A stretch of DNA of 53,613 nt from Prevotellaceae bacterium UBA6398 (lineage in GTDB: Bacteria > Bacteroidota > Bacteroidia > Bacteroidales > Bacteroidaceae). This document shows positions 31,705 to 40,000 of this stretch, piece after piece. The stretch lies in assembly GCA_002437495.1 (NCBI GenBank), contig DJQA01000004.1, positions 1 through 53,613 on the forward strand. Direction: 5' to 3'. Under the pieces are notes generated by a model. That model was not told the DNA's origin, searched no databases, and saw only the letters and a list, made by a program, of their open reading frames with translations. Every line of letters starts with the position of its first letter. Position 1 is the first letter of the stretch. The position numbers and the translations under genes are program-made.

Positions 31705-34326
31705 ATGATGACAGCCAACGAAATAAGGGAATCTTTCAAGCAGTTTTTCCATTCCAAAGGGCATCTTATAGTGCCTTCTGCGCCCATAGTGGTTAAGGAC
31801 GACCCAACGCTCATGTTCACAAATGCGGGCATGAACCAGTTTAAGGACATAATTCTGGGCAACGCCAAGCCCAAGAGCCGCCGTTGCACCGACTCGCAGA
31901 AATGCCTGCGCGTTAGCGGAAAACACAACGACCTTGAGGAGGTGGGGCACGATACCTACCACCACACAATGTTCGAGATGCTCGGAAACTGGAGCTTTGG
32001 CGACTATTTCAAAAAAGAGGCCATAGAATGGGCATACGAATATCTTGTTGACGTTTTGAAAATAAATAAGGAGGATTTGTATGTTACGGTGTTCGAGGGT
32101 GCGCCGTCCGAGGGACTGGAACGCGACAACGAGGCCGCACGTTATTGGAGCAAATTTTTTCCCGAAGACCATATAATAAACGGCAACAAACACGATAACT
32201 TTTGGGAGATGGGCGACACGGGTCCATGCGGACCTTGCTCGGAAATACACATAGACCTGCGCCCCGAGGCAGAGAAGAAGAAAGTGAGCGGCGCTTCGCT
32301 TGTGAACAAGGATAACCCGCTTGTAATGGAGATATGGAATCTTGTGTTCATGCAGTACAACCGCAAGGCCGACGGCTCGCTCGAACCGCTTCCGGCAAAG
32401 GTTATCGACACCGGCTTGGGCTTTGAGCGTTTGTGCCGCGTGCTACAAGGAAAAAATTCAAACTACGATACCGACATTTTCCAACCCCTTATCAAGAAGA
32501 TATCCGAACTTTGCGGAATGGAATACGGCAAAGACGAAAAAACCGACGTTGCAATGCGCGTGGTAGCCGACCACATACGGGCCATAGCCTTTTCGATTGC
32601 CGATGGTCAGCTGCCCGACAACGCCAAGGCGGGATATGTGATACGCCGCATACTGCGCCGCGCCGTGAGGTACGCTTACACGTTCCTGGGACAAAAAGAG
32701 GCGTTTATCTACAAGCTGCTGCCCACGCTCGTTGACGAGATGGGAGACTCCTATCCCGAACTCCGTGCGCAAAAAGTGCTTGTGGGGCGCGTTATCAAGG
32801 AAGAGGAGGATTCTTTCTTGCGCACCCTGTCAACGGGCATCAACCTTCTTGACAACATCATCGCAGAAACGCGAAACGCCGGCAAAACAGAGATAGAGGG
32901 TGTAAAGGCTTTCACGCTTTTCGACACGTTCGGCTTTCCTCTCGACCTTACCGAACTTATATGCTCCGAGAACGGGATGACCGTTGACGAGAAAGGATTT
33001 GACGAGGAAATGCGTAAGCAGAAAGAGCGTGCGCGTAATGCCGCTCAGGTGGAGCTTGGCGACTGGGTTACCGTGGGCTGCGGAGAAGAGAAGTTCGTAG
33101 GTTGGGACAAAACAGAGTGCGAATGCCATATAACACGCTATCGCGCCGTGGAGCAGAGAAAAAAGACGCATTATGAAATAGTGCTCGATACCACGCCGTT
33201 CTATGCGGAAATGGGCGGACAGGTTGGCGACCGCGGAAAGCTTGTAAGCGAATACGAAACGATAGATATAATCGACACCAAGCGCGAGAACAATCTCGCC
33301 CTTCACATTGCGGCAAAACTTCCGGAGCATCCCGAGGCAGCATTCAAAGCTGTGGTTGACAAGGAATGGCGCCGGGGCAGCGAGGCAAACCACACCGCCA
33401 CCCACTTGCTCGACTTTGCGCTGCACACAGTGCTCGGAAGTCATGTGGAACAGAAGGGCTCGCTTGTAACGCCCGACTATCTGCGTTTCGACTTCTCGCA
33501 TTTCCAGAAAGTAACGCCCGAGGAACTGCGCAAGGTGGAGAGAATGGTAAACGCGGCCGTTCGCGAGGACATTCCGCTTGAGGAATACCGCGACACACCA
33601 ATTGAAGAAGCAAAGAAGCTCGGTGCGGTTGCCCTCTTTGGCGAGAAATACGGCGACAAGGTCAGAGTAGTGAAGTTCGGCAAGAGCGTTGAGTTCTGCG
33701 GCGGCTGTCATGCAAAAAGTACCGGGCGCATAGGACTTTTCCATATAGTTTCGGAAAGTTCGGTTGCCGCAGGTGTAAGGCGCATCGAGGCAATCACCGG
33801 AGCTGCAGCCGAGGAACTTGTGTACAAGGAGGAAGATTTGCTCAACGGCTTGAAGATGCTTTTCAACAACGCCAAGGACCTTACGGCTGCCATAAAGAAA
33901 ACCGTGGAGGAGAACAGCGACTTGCACAAGCGCATAGACAGCTTTGTGCAGAAACAGGTGGAGGATTTGAAAGACTCCCTGTTGAAACGTGCCGAAAACC
34001 GTGGCGGGATAACCGTTGTCAAGAGTGTGCTTACAATCACGCCCGAGGCGGCAAAAGACCTTGCCTTCAAAATTTCGGCAGCCGTGCCCGAGAATCTTTT
34101 CTGCATACTCGGCACAACAGCCAACGACAGACCGATGCTCACCCTTATGATAAGCAAGAACCTTGTGAAAGGCCATGGTCTCAACGCCGGACAGATTGTG
34201 CGCGAAGCCGCCAAGTTGATACAAGGCGGCGGAGGTGGCGCACCTCACTTCGCAACTGCCGGCGGCCATAATCTTGATGGTTTGAACGCCGCCGTGGATA
34301 AGGCGGTTGAAGTGGCAGGAATATAA
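31705..34326 (+). CDS. alaS: Alanine--tRNA ligase
   Basis: 873 residues. It charges tRNA-Ala and edits mischarged Ser and Gly. Class II catalytic core at about 1-450 ('MTANEIRESFKQFFHSKGHLIVPSAP', 'TNAGMNQFKD', 'HHTMFEMLGNWSFGDYFKKEAI'). The editing domain has the zinc ligands 'ANHTATHLLDFAL' (HxxxH) and 'EFCGGCHAKS' (CxxxH). The C-Ala domain ends in 'GGGGGAPHFATAGG'. The start is ATG 31705 (MMTANEIRES), matching relatives that begin MLTAKEIRES. A hairpin terminator follows. Confidence 0.97.
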   Translation: MMTANEIRESFKQFFHSKGHLIVPSAPIVVKDDPTLMFTNAGMNQFKDIILGNAKPKSRRCTDSQKCLRVSGKHNDLEEVGHDTYHHTMFEMLGNWSFGDYFKKEAIEWAYEYLVDVLKINKEDLYVTVFEGAPSEGLERDNEAARYWSKFFPEDHIINGNKHDNFWEMGDTGPCGPCSEIHIDLRPEAEKKKVSGASLVNKDNPLVMEIWNLVFMQYNRKADGSLEPLPAKVIDTGLGFERLCRVLQGKNSNYDTDIFQPLIKKISELCGMEYGKDEKTDVAMRVVADHIRAIAFSIADGQLPDNAKAGYVIRRILRRAVRYAYTFLGQKEAFIYKLLPTLVDEMGDSYPELRAQKVLVGRVIKEEEDSFLRTLSTGINLLDNIIAETRNAGKTEIEGVKAFTLFDTFGFPLDLTELICSENGMTVDEKGFDEEMRKQKERARNAAQVELGDWVTVGCGEEKFVGWDKTECECHITRYRAVEQRKKTHYEIVLDTTPFYAEMGGQVGDRGKLVSEYETIDIIDTKRENNLALHIAAKLPEHPEAAFKAVVDKEWRRGSEANHTATHLLDFALHTVLGSHVEQKGSLVTPDYLRFDFSHFQKVTPEELRKVERMVNAAVREDIPLEEYRDTPIEEAKKLGAVALFGEKYGDKVRVVKFGKSVEFCGGCHAKSTGRIGLFHIVSESSVAAGVRRIEAITGAAAEELVYKEEDLLNGLKMLFNNAKDLTAAIKKTVEENSDLHKRIDSFVQKQVEDLKDSLLKRAENRGGITVVKSVLTITPEAAKDLAFKISAAVPENLFCILGTTANDRPMLTLMISKNLVKGHGLNAGQIVREAAKLIQGGGGGAPHFATAGGHNLDGLNAAVDKAVEVAGI

Positions 34327-34348
34327 AGATTAATTCCTTTTCATAACG

Positions 34349-34389
34349 GCTGACCCACACTTGAAACTCACAGTGTGGGTTAGCTTTTT
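34349..34389 (+). terminator. Terminator of alaS
   Basis: Arms GCTGACCCACACT (34349-34361) and AGTGTGGGTTAGC (34372-34384) pair over 13 bp with one G-T wobble, followed by TTTTTC. Confidence 0.88.
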
Positions 34390-34500
34390 CAGGAGGATTT
34401 GCAACGGCAAAAATTACGTCCGATGTAGTTTTTTCTACATCGGACGTAATTAAAACTACATAGGACATGGTTTTTCTGTTTCCTGATGTGGTTTTGGCAG
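34388..34500 (+). repeat. 21-bp-period array, copy H (4 units, perfect hairpin)
   Basis: The leader (TTTTTCAGGAGGATTTGCAA) overlaps the alaS terminator tail. Cores start at 34415, 34436, 34457 and 34478. Cores 1 and 2 are inverted copies, making perfect 15-bp arms (34414-34428 and 34435-34449) around TTTTTT. The array is in the same sense as alaS. Confidence 0.93.
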
Positions 34501-34521
34501 GTTATGTTGCAGACTCTTTTT

Positions 34522-35931
34522 TCAGAAATGGCTCGAGCCGTCGAAACAGTGGGTGCAAATCCGGCACTTGGGCAGCCCTATGGCTTTTACGAGGTTTTCC
34601 ACCGTGTTGAAGCGCAGGGACGTGAGCCCCAGATTTTTTCTGATGATTTCCACCATGCGCTTGTATCGCGGCGAGTTGGTTGTGGCGTATGCTTCGAGGT
34701 TTTTGTTCATGTCGCCCTCTTCGGCCTGTATTATGCGGCGCGTTATCAGCTCGAGGTCGCTACGCGATGATGTGAAACCTATGTAGTTGCATCCGTAAAC
34801 AAGCGGCGGACAGGAAATTCTGACATGCGCCTCGCGTATTCCGCAATCGTATAGCATTTTCACATTGTCTCGCAGTTGGGTGCCACGCACAATCGAATCA
34901 TCGCAGAATAGAATGCTTTTGCCTTTGAGCATCGACTCGTTGGGTATCAGCTTCATTTTGGCAACGAACTCGCGGCGTGCCTGGTTGCTTGGCGTAAAGC
35001 TTCGCGGCCAAGTGGGGGTGTATTTCGAAATGGCCCTCTTGTATGGCTTGCCCATTCCGGCTGCGTATCCGCAGGCCATGCCCACGCCCGAGTCGGGTAT
35101 GCCGCACACGCAGTCGACATCGGTGTTGTCTTCCTTGCCCATGGTCTCGCCGCAGGTGAAGCGAACTTTCTCCACATTAATGTTTTCGTATGACGAGGTT
35201 GGGAAACCGTAGTAAACCCACAGGAAAGAGCATATTTGCATCTCTTCGTTCGGTTTGCGCAACTGTTCCACGCTATCGGTGTCAAGGCTCACGATTTCTC
35301 CCGGACCTATGTTTCTCACTTCAGAATATCCCAGGTTGGGGAATGCCGTTGTCTCGCTTGCCACGGCACAGGCCCCATTCTTTTTACCTATTACAATGGG
35401 TGTGCGGCCAAGCTTGTCGCGTGCGGCGATTATCTTGCCTTCGTCTGTGAGCAGCAGCATTGAACACGAACCTTTGACCTTGCGGAACACATTCTCTATG
35501 CCATCGGCAATAGTCTTGCCCTGCACTATGAGAAGAGCCACAAGTTCTGTTTGGTTTGTCTTGCCCGATGAAAGTTCGGCGAAGTGCTGCCTGTTTTCGA
35601 GCATCTCGCTTTCAATCTCGTCCATGTTGGTTATTTTGGCCACGGTAACTATGGCGAACTTCCCTAAGTGGGAGTTAATCACGATAGGTTGTGCATCGGT
35701 GTCGCTTATTACTCCAATGCCTGCGTTGCCTTGGAATTTGTCGAGTTCGTCCTCAAACTTGCTGCGGAAATAGGCATTCTCGAGATTATGTATGCTTCGC
35801 AGAAAACCTTTCTCTTTATTGAATGTAGCCATTCCGGCACGGCGCGTACCGAGATGGGTGTGGTAGTCTGTGCCGTAGAAAAGGTCGTTAACGCACGGAC
35901 ACATGGATACTGTTCCGAAAAATCCTCCCAT
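34522..35931 (-). CDS. PurF-like amidophosphoribosyltransferase lacking the N-terminal catalytic Cys
   Basis: 469 residues. It has the two-domain layout of glutamine PRPP amidotransferase: N-terminal Ntn-hydrolase-type domain (about 1-240) and phosphoribosyltransferase domain with the PRPP loop 'ILFCDDSIVRGTQLR' (about 355-370). Classical PurF begins, after processing, with a catalytic Cys (CGVFGI-like); here the N terminus is MGGFFGTVS, with Gly at that place and the first Cys residues at 11 and 13. The LQHRGQE region is replaced by 'HLGTRRAGMA'. Glutamine hydrolysis is therefore doubtful; use of free ammonia or a regulatory role is inference. The C terminus has CRICTHC. It is a single gene behind a TAATTTTG element. 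I recall similar GGFFG starts in other Bacteroidetes. Confidence 0.88.
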   Translation of the reverse strand: MGGFFGTVSMCPCVNDLFYGTDYHTHLGTRRAGMATFNKEKGFLRSIHNLENAYFRSKFEDELDKFQGNAGIGVISDTDAQPIVINSHLGKFAIVTVAKITNMDEIESEMLENRQHFAELSSGKTNQTELVALLIVQGKTIADGIENVFRKVKGSCSMLLLTDEGKIIAARDKLGRTPIVIGKKNGACAVASETTAFPNLGYSEVRNIGPGEIVSLDTDSVEQLRKPNEEMQICSFLWVYYGFPTSSYENINVEKVRFTCGETMGKEDNTDVDCVCGIPDSGVGMACGYAAGMGKPYKRAISKYTPTWPRSFTPSNQARREFVAKMKLIPNESMLKGKSILFCDDSIVRGTQLRDNVKMLYDCGIREAHVRISCPPLVYGCNYIGFTSSRSDLELITRRIIQAEEGDMNKNLEAYATTNSPRYKRMVEIIRKNLGLTSLRFNTVENLVKAIGLPKCRICTHCFDGSSHF

Positions 35932-35968
35932 AAAATATTGTTTATTACGTGTAAGGTTTAAACTTCCG

Positions 35969-35976
35969 CAAAATTA
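35969..35976 (-). promoter_or_regulatory. -7 element (TAATTTTG) of the PurF-like gene
   Basis: The minus strand reads TAATTTTG, 37 nt upstream of the ATG at 35931. Confidence 0.6.
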
Positions 35977-36059
35977 AGAATTATGAACGAAATGAAAGCC
36001 GGGCGCGGAACGGAAAACCACAGCTCGACCCATGGCGGACATTAAAAATATGCGTTAAC

Positions 36060-36091
36060 TTTGTCTATGTGGTTTTTGCTTTGTACTTTTG
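36060..36091 (+). promoter_or_regulatory. Promoter of the lipid A operon (-33 TTTG, -7 TACTTTTG)
   Basis: TTTG at 36060-36063 and TACTTTTG at 36084-36091 are 20 bp apart, the consensus spacing. The lpxD ATG is at 36153, giving a leader of about 55 nt. Confidence 0.85.
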
Positions 36092-36152
36092 CAATAATAT
36101 AATGCGCTTTGTGTCCCGAAACGGGGCGGCGTGCAAAAACTTTTAGCCTGAT

Positions 36153-37199
36153 ATGGAATTTACAGCCCAACAGATAGCCGCTTTTCTTGGTGGGAGTGTG
36201 GAGGGGAACGCAAATGCAAGCGTCAGCACATTCTCTAACATAGATTCTGCCAAAAATGGTGCGCTCTCTTTTTTTTACGCCAAAGAGTATGAGGATTATG
36301 TTTACAATACCGATGCAAGCATAGTGCTTGTGCCGGAGGACTTCAAGCCTGAGCGCGAAGTTAAGGCAACTCTGGTTAAGGTGAAAGACCCGCGTGAGGC
36401 CGTGGCGAGACTGCTGAATCTATACGAGCAAAGCAAGCACAAACGCAGCGGTGTGAGCGAGCGTGCCTTTGTTAGCAAAACGGCCAGGCTGGGCAAGAAT
36501 GTTTACGTAGGACCGCTTGCGTATGTGGGCGATGGCGTTGTGGTGGGCGATGGCACACAGATTTACCCAAACGCAACCATTGAGGAACGCACAGTGATAG
36601 GCGACAATTGCCTGATATATCCAAATGTGTCGGTTTACCACGACTGCAGGATAGGCTCGAACGTAATACTCCATTCGGGGTGCGTTATAGGAGCAGATGG
36701 GTTTGGATTTGCGCCCACGCCCAACGGCTATGAGAAAATTCCGCAGATAGGCAACGTGGAGATTGGCGACAACGTGGAGATTGGCGCGAACACCTGCGTT
36801 GATCGCTCCATGATGGGCACTACTAAGGTAGGCGACGGCGTAAAACTCGACAACCTGGTGCAGATAGCCCACAACGACGAAATAGGCGCAAACACGGTAA
36901 TGTCGGCGCAGGTAGGGGTTGCAGGCTCGACAAAGATAGGCGAGTGGTGTATGTTCGGCGGTCAGGTGGGAATTACGGGACACGCGAAGATAGCCGCACG
37001 CACACACTCTGGGGCCCAAGCCGGAATAGCCGGACCCATACTCAAGGAGGGACGCACGCTGCTCGGCTCTCCGGCAATCGATGCGCGACGCTTTGCAAAG
37101 GCGGCGGCGGTTTTCCGCAATCTGCCCGAAATGTACAGGCAGGTAAACGAGTTGCAAAGGGAAATGGACAGGCAAAAAGATAAAAACATAGAAAAATAA
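36153..37199 (+). CDS. lpxD: UDP-3-O-acylglucosamine N-acyltransferase
   Basis: 348 residues, full length. It adds the second acyl chain to UDP-3-O-acyl-glucosamine, the third step of lipid A synthesis. N-terminal uridine-binding domain at about 1-100, then a left-handed parallel beta-helix of hexapeptide repeats (about 105-320). The catalytic His lies in 'LDNLVQIAHNDEIG' (H240). 'GADGFGFAP' is a further family motif. It is the first gene of lpxD-lpxC/fabZ-lpxA-unknown-miaA; the next gene begins 6 bp after its stop. Confidence 0.96.
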   Translation: MEFTAQQIAAFLGGSVEGNANASVSTFSNIDSAKNGALSFFYAKEYEDYVYNTDASIVLVPEDFKPEREVKATLVKVKDPREAVARLLNLYEQSKHKRSGVSERAFVSKTARLGKNVYVGPLAYVGDGVVVGDGTQIYPNATIEERTVIGDNCLIYPNVSVYHDCRIGSNVILHSGCVIGADGFGFAPTPNGYEKIPQIGNVEIGDNVEIGANTCVDRSMMGTTKVGDGVKLDNLVQIAHNDEIGANTVMSAQVGVAGSTKIGEWCMFGGQVGITGHAKIAARTHSGAQAGIAGPILKEGRTLLGSPAIDARRFAKAAAVFRNLPEMYRQVNELQREMDRQKDKNIEK

Positions 37200-37205
37200 G
37201 ATATC

Positions 37206-38591
37206 ATGTTGAAACAAACAACACTGAACGGCAGCTTCTCCCTTTATGGAAAAGGACTGCATACGGGCTTGAACCTTACGGTAACTTTCAATCCCGCACC
37301 CGAGAACTCCGGTTACAAAATACAGAGAATAGATCTTGAGGGCGAACCGGTAATACCCGCAATAGCCGAAAACGTAGTGGAAACCACACGCGGCACGGTG
37401 GTTGCCAAGGGAGATGCACGCTGCTCCACAATAGAGCACGCCATGGCCGCGCTCTACGCATTGGGCATCGACAACTGCCTTATTCAGGTGAACGGTCCCG
37501 AGTTTCCCATCCTTGATGGTTCTTCCGCGCCGTTTGTGGAGAACATACAGCGTGTAGGTGTAAAAGAACTTAACGCCCCTAAGGACTATTATATAATAAA
37601 AAAGAAGATAGAGGTTCACGATGATGAGACAGGCTCTTCGGTGATGATACTTCCCGATGAGGAATTCAGCATAACAGCAATGATATCCTACGGCTCAAAA
37701 TGGTTTTCGAGCCAGTTTGCCACTCTCGACTCCCTTTCCAAATTCACAGAGGAAATATCATCGGCACGCACGTTTGTGTTCATGCGCGAGGTTGAACCTT
37801 TGCTGCAGGCCGGGCTCATAAAGGGAGGCGACCTTGACAACGCCATAGTTATTTACGAGCAGGAGATAAGTCAGGAACGCCTTGACCAGATTGCCGACGA
37901 AATGAAGGTGCCCCATCGCGACGCCACCAAGCTCGGTTTCATCTCCCACCGTCCTTTGAAATGGCCCAACGAGCCGGCACGCCACAAGTTGCTCGACATA
38001 GTTGGCGACATGGCTCTTGTGGGACGTCCTATAAAGGGTAGGATAATAGCAACCCGCCCCGGACATACTATAAACAACAAGTTTGCGCGCGAGCTTCGCC
38101 GCGAAATCCGCGCACACGAAATACAGGCTCCTCACTACGACCCCAACGAGGAGCCGATAATGGATGTCAACCGCATACGTCAACTTCTTCCGCACCGCTA
38201 TCCCATGCAGCTTGTTGACAAAGTGATAGCAATGGGCTCTAATCAGATTGTGGCGGTTAAGAACGTAACGGCTAACGAACCGTTCTTCCAAGGCCATTTC
38301 CCGCAGGAGCCGGTGATGCCCGGTGTGCTTCAGGTTGAAGCCATGGCGCAGGCCGGCGGTTTGCTGGTGCTAAGCACCGTAGAGGAGCCCGAGCGCTGGA
38401 GCACATATTTCATGAAGATAGACGATGTGAAGTTCCGCCGCAAGGTTGTGCCCGGCGACACACTCATCTTCAGCGTGCGTCTGCTTGCGCCGGTGCGCCA
38501 TGGGGTGTCTTCTATGAAGGGATTTGTTTTCGTTGGCGAGCAGATTGCCTGCGAGGCAACGTTCACGGCCCAAATTGTGAAGAACAAGTAA
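37206..38591 (+). CDS. lpxC/fabZ: Fused LpxC deacetylase / FabZ hydroxyacyl-ACP dehydratase
   Basis: 461 residues joining two enzymes, a fusion known from Bacteroidetes. LpxC part (about 1-305): removes acetate from UDP-3-O-acyl-GlcNAc; zinc ligand in 'STIEHAMAALYALGIDNC' (H78) and a second site in 'PARHKLLDIVGDMALVG'. FabZ part (about 320-461): dehydrates 3-hydroxyacyl-ACP; 'LLPHRYPMQLVDKV' and catalytic H364 and E378 in 'HFPQEPVMPGVLQVEAMAQ'. LpxC commits hydroxyacyl chains to lipid A and FabZ to phospholipid synthesis, so the fusion couples the two competing pathways. Confidence 0.97.
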   Translation: MLKQTTLNGSFSLYGKGLHTGLNLTVTFNPAPENSGYKIQRIDLEGEPVIPAIAENVVETTRGTVVAKGDARCSTIEHAMAALYALGIDNCLIQVNGPEFPILDGSSAPFVENIQRVGVKELNAPKDYYIIKKKIEVHDDETGSSVMILPDEEFSITAMISYGSKWFSSQFATLDSLSKFTEEISSARTFVFMREVEPLLQAGLIKGGDLDNAIVIYEQEISQERLDQIADEMKVPHRDATKLGFISHRPLKWPNEPARHKLLDIVGDMALVGRPIKGRIIATRPGHTINNKFARELRREIRAHEIQAPHYDPNEEPIMDVNRIRQLLPHRYPMQLVDKVIAMGSNQIVAVKNVTANEPFFQGHFPQEPVMPGVLQVEAMAQAGGLLVLSTVEEPERWSTYFMKIDDVKFRRKVVPGDTLIFSVRLLAPVRHGVSSMKGFVFVGEQIACEATFTAQIVKNK

Positions 38592-38623
38592 AAGAAAAGA
38601 GTGCAATTCAAAATTGAGGCATA

Positions 38624-39397
38624 ATGAGCAAAATAAGTCCTTTGGCGTTTATCGATCCCGAAGCTAAAATCGGAAAGAATTGTGAAATAGGTGCATTCTG
38701 TTTCATAGACAAGAATGTTGAGATAGGCGATGACAACGTACTCATGAACAGCGTAACCGTTCTTGACGGGGCGCGCATAGGCAACGGCAATACAATATTC
38801 CCGGGGGCGGTGATAAGTGCCGTTCCGCAGGACTTGAAGTTCCGTGGCGAGGAAACAACTGCGATAGTAGGCGATAACAACAGAATTCGCGAGAATGTTA
38901 CCATAAACCGCGGCACGGCCTCAAAGGGAAGGACAATAGTCGGTTCCGACAACCTGCTCATGGAGGGCGTTCACGTGGCCCACGATGTAACACTTGGCAG
39001 TGGCTGCATAATAGGCAACTCCACCAAGATAGCCGGAGAAGTAATAGTTGACGATTATGCTGTTATAAGCGCATCGGTGCTCATACACCAGTTTTGCCAC
39101 GTTGGGGGCTATGTAATGATTGGCGGCGGCACGCGCTTCAGCCAGGACATACCTCCATACATAATGGTGGCGCGGGAGCCGGCGGCATACCAGGGTCTCA
39201 ACATCGTGGGGCTGCGGCGGCACGGATTTTCAAACGAGACGATAGAAAACATACACGAGGCATACCGCATGCTTTACCAAAGCGGGAAATTGCGCTCCGA
39301 GAGTTTGGAGGATATCAGGAAAACCCTGCCCATGTCGAAGGAGATTGTTTACATAATAAACTTTGTGGAAACCGCAAAGCGCGGCATTATAAAATAA
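38624..39397 (+). CDS. lpxA: UDP-N-acetylglucosamine O-acyltransferase
   Basis: 257 residues, full length. It transfers a 3-hydroxyacyl chain from ACP to UDP-GlcNAc, the first step of lipid A synthesis. Hexapeptide-repeat beta-helix at about 10-185 ('ISPLAFIDPEAKIGKNCEIGAFCFID', 'VTINRGT', 'GVHVAHDVTLGSGCIIGN', 'HQFCHVGGYVMIGGG') and a helical C terminus from about 190. It lies 32 bp after lpxC/fabZ. Confidence 0.96.
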   Translation: MSKISPLAFIDPEAKIGKNCEIGAFCFIDKNVEIGDDNVLMNSVTVLDGARIGNGNTIFPGAVISAVPQDLKFRGEETTAIVGDNNRIRENVTINRGTASKGRTIVGSDNLLMEGVHVAHDVTLGSGCIIGNSTKIAGEVIVDDYAVISASVLIHQFCHVGGYVMIGGGTRFSQDIPPYIMVAREPAAYQGLNIVGLRRHGFSNETIENIHEAYRMLYQSGKLRSESLEDIRKTLPMSKEIVYIINFVETAKRGIIK

Positions 39398-39424
39398 GGC
39401 AGCGGCGGGGAAATAATTAAAATC

Positions 39425-40000
39425 ATGGTATTCCATTTTACAATTATAAGCGACGAAGTTGACGATTTTTTGCGTGAGATAAATATCGATGCCGATGCAA
39501 CATTCCTTGATTTGTGCAAGGCGATACTTGACTCGTGCAACTATGCGGACAACCAAGTAACGAGTTTTTACATAACCAACGACGATTGGGAGAAGAAATG
39601 CGAGATAACGCGTGAGGAAATGGACTTTTCGCCATACGATGAGGATGTGTACACAATGGAGAAAACAACATTGCGCAGCCTTATCGATGACGTACCTACG
39701 CGCTTGAAATTCATTTTCGACACATTTAACAATCGCGCACTCAGTATAGAGCTGAAGCAAATCATTCCGGGCAAGCACCTTAAAGTGGCGCAGGTATCGC
39801 GTTCCATAGGCAATGCCCCCGAACAGATAGTAGTTGAGGAAAAACCGGGGAAAAAAGGCGGCAAGGCGCAACAAACCGGCGACAGCTTCACCGACGAGAG
39901 CTTTTACGGCTCTGAGGGCTTCAATGATGACGATATAAACAACGAGGGGCTTGACATAAGCGATGCTCCCGCCGATGCGGGAGACGACAGCCGCTTTTGA
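39425..40000 (+). CDS. Conserved protein resembling plasmid pRiA4b ORF-3 / IS1096 TnpR-like family
   Basis: 191 residues, cytoplasmic. The pattern is 'VFHFTIISDEVDDFLREINIDADATFLDLCKAILDSCNYADNQVTSFYI..DDWE', an alpha-beta fold like the pRiA4b ORF-3 family, which databases also label IS1096 passenger TnpR-like. That name is historical and no recombinase residues are visible. The C-terminal third (about 130-191) is low-complexity and acidic. It sits between lpxA (27 bp) and miaA (overlapping) in the lipid A operon, so it is not on a mobile element. Function unknown. Confidence 0.82.
   Translation: MVFHFTIISDEVDDFLREINIDADATFLDLCKAILDSCNYADNQVTSFYITNDDWEKKCEITREEMDFSPYDEDVYTMEKTTLRSLIDDVPTRLKFIFDTFNNRALSIELKQIIPGKHLKVAQVSRSIGNAPEQIVVEEKPGKKGGKAQQTGDSFTDESFYGSEGFNDDDINNEGLDISDAPADAGDDSRF

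Noticed and set aside
32830..34269. 479-codon frame antisense to alaS, and similar long antisense frames at 36420-37619, 24602-25573 and 1568-2356
   Set aside because: Each lies opposite a clearly homologous gene. Their composition (many Cys, His, Val, Arg) is that of a mirrored GC-rich codon pattern.
34388..34500. Arrays as simple Rho-independent terminators
   Set aside because: Real GC-rich hairpins with T-tails precede several arrays (for example at 34349, 19552 and 51905). Three arrays lie between divergent genes, and most arrays lack a stable GC stem.
39425..40000. Mobile element based on the TnpR-like family name
   Set aside because: There are no inverted ends, no transposase and no recombinase residues; the gene is embedded in a conserved operon.
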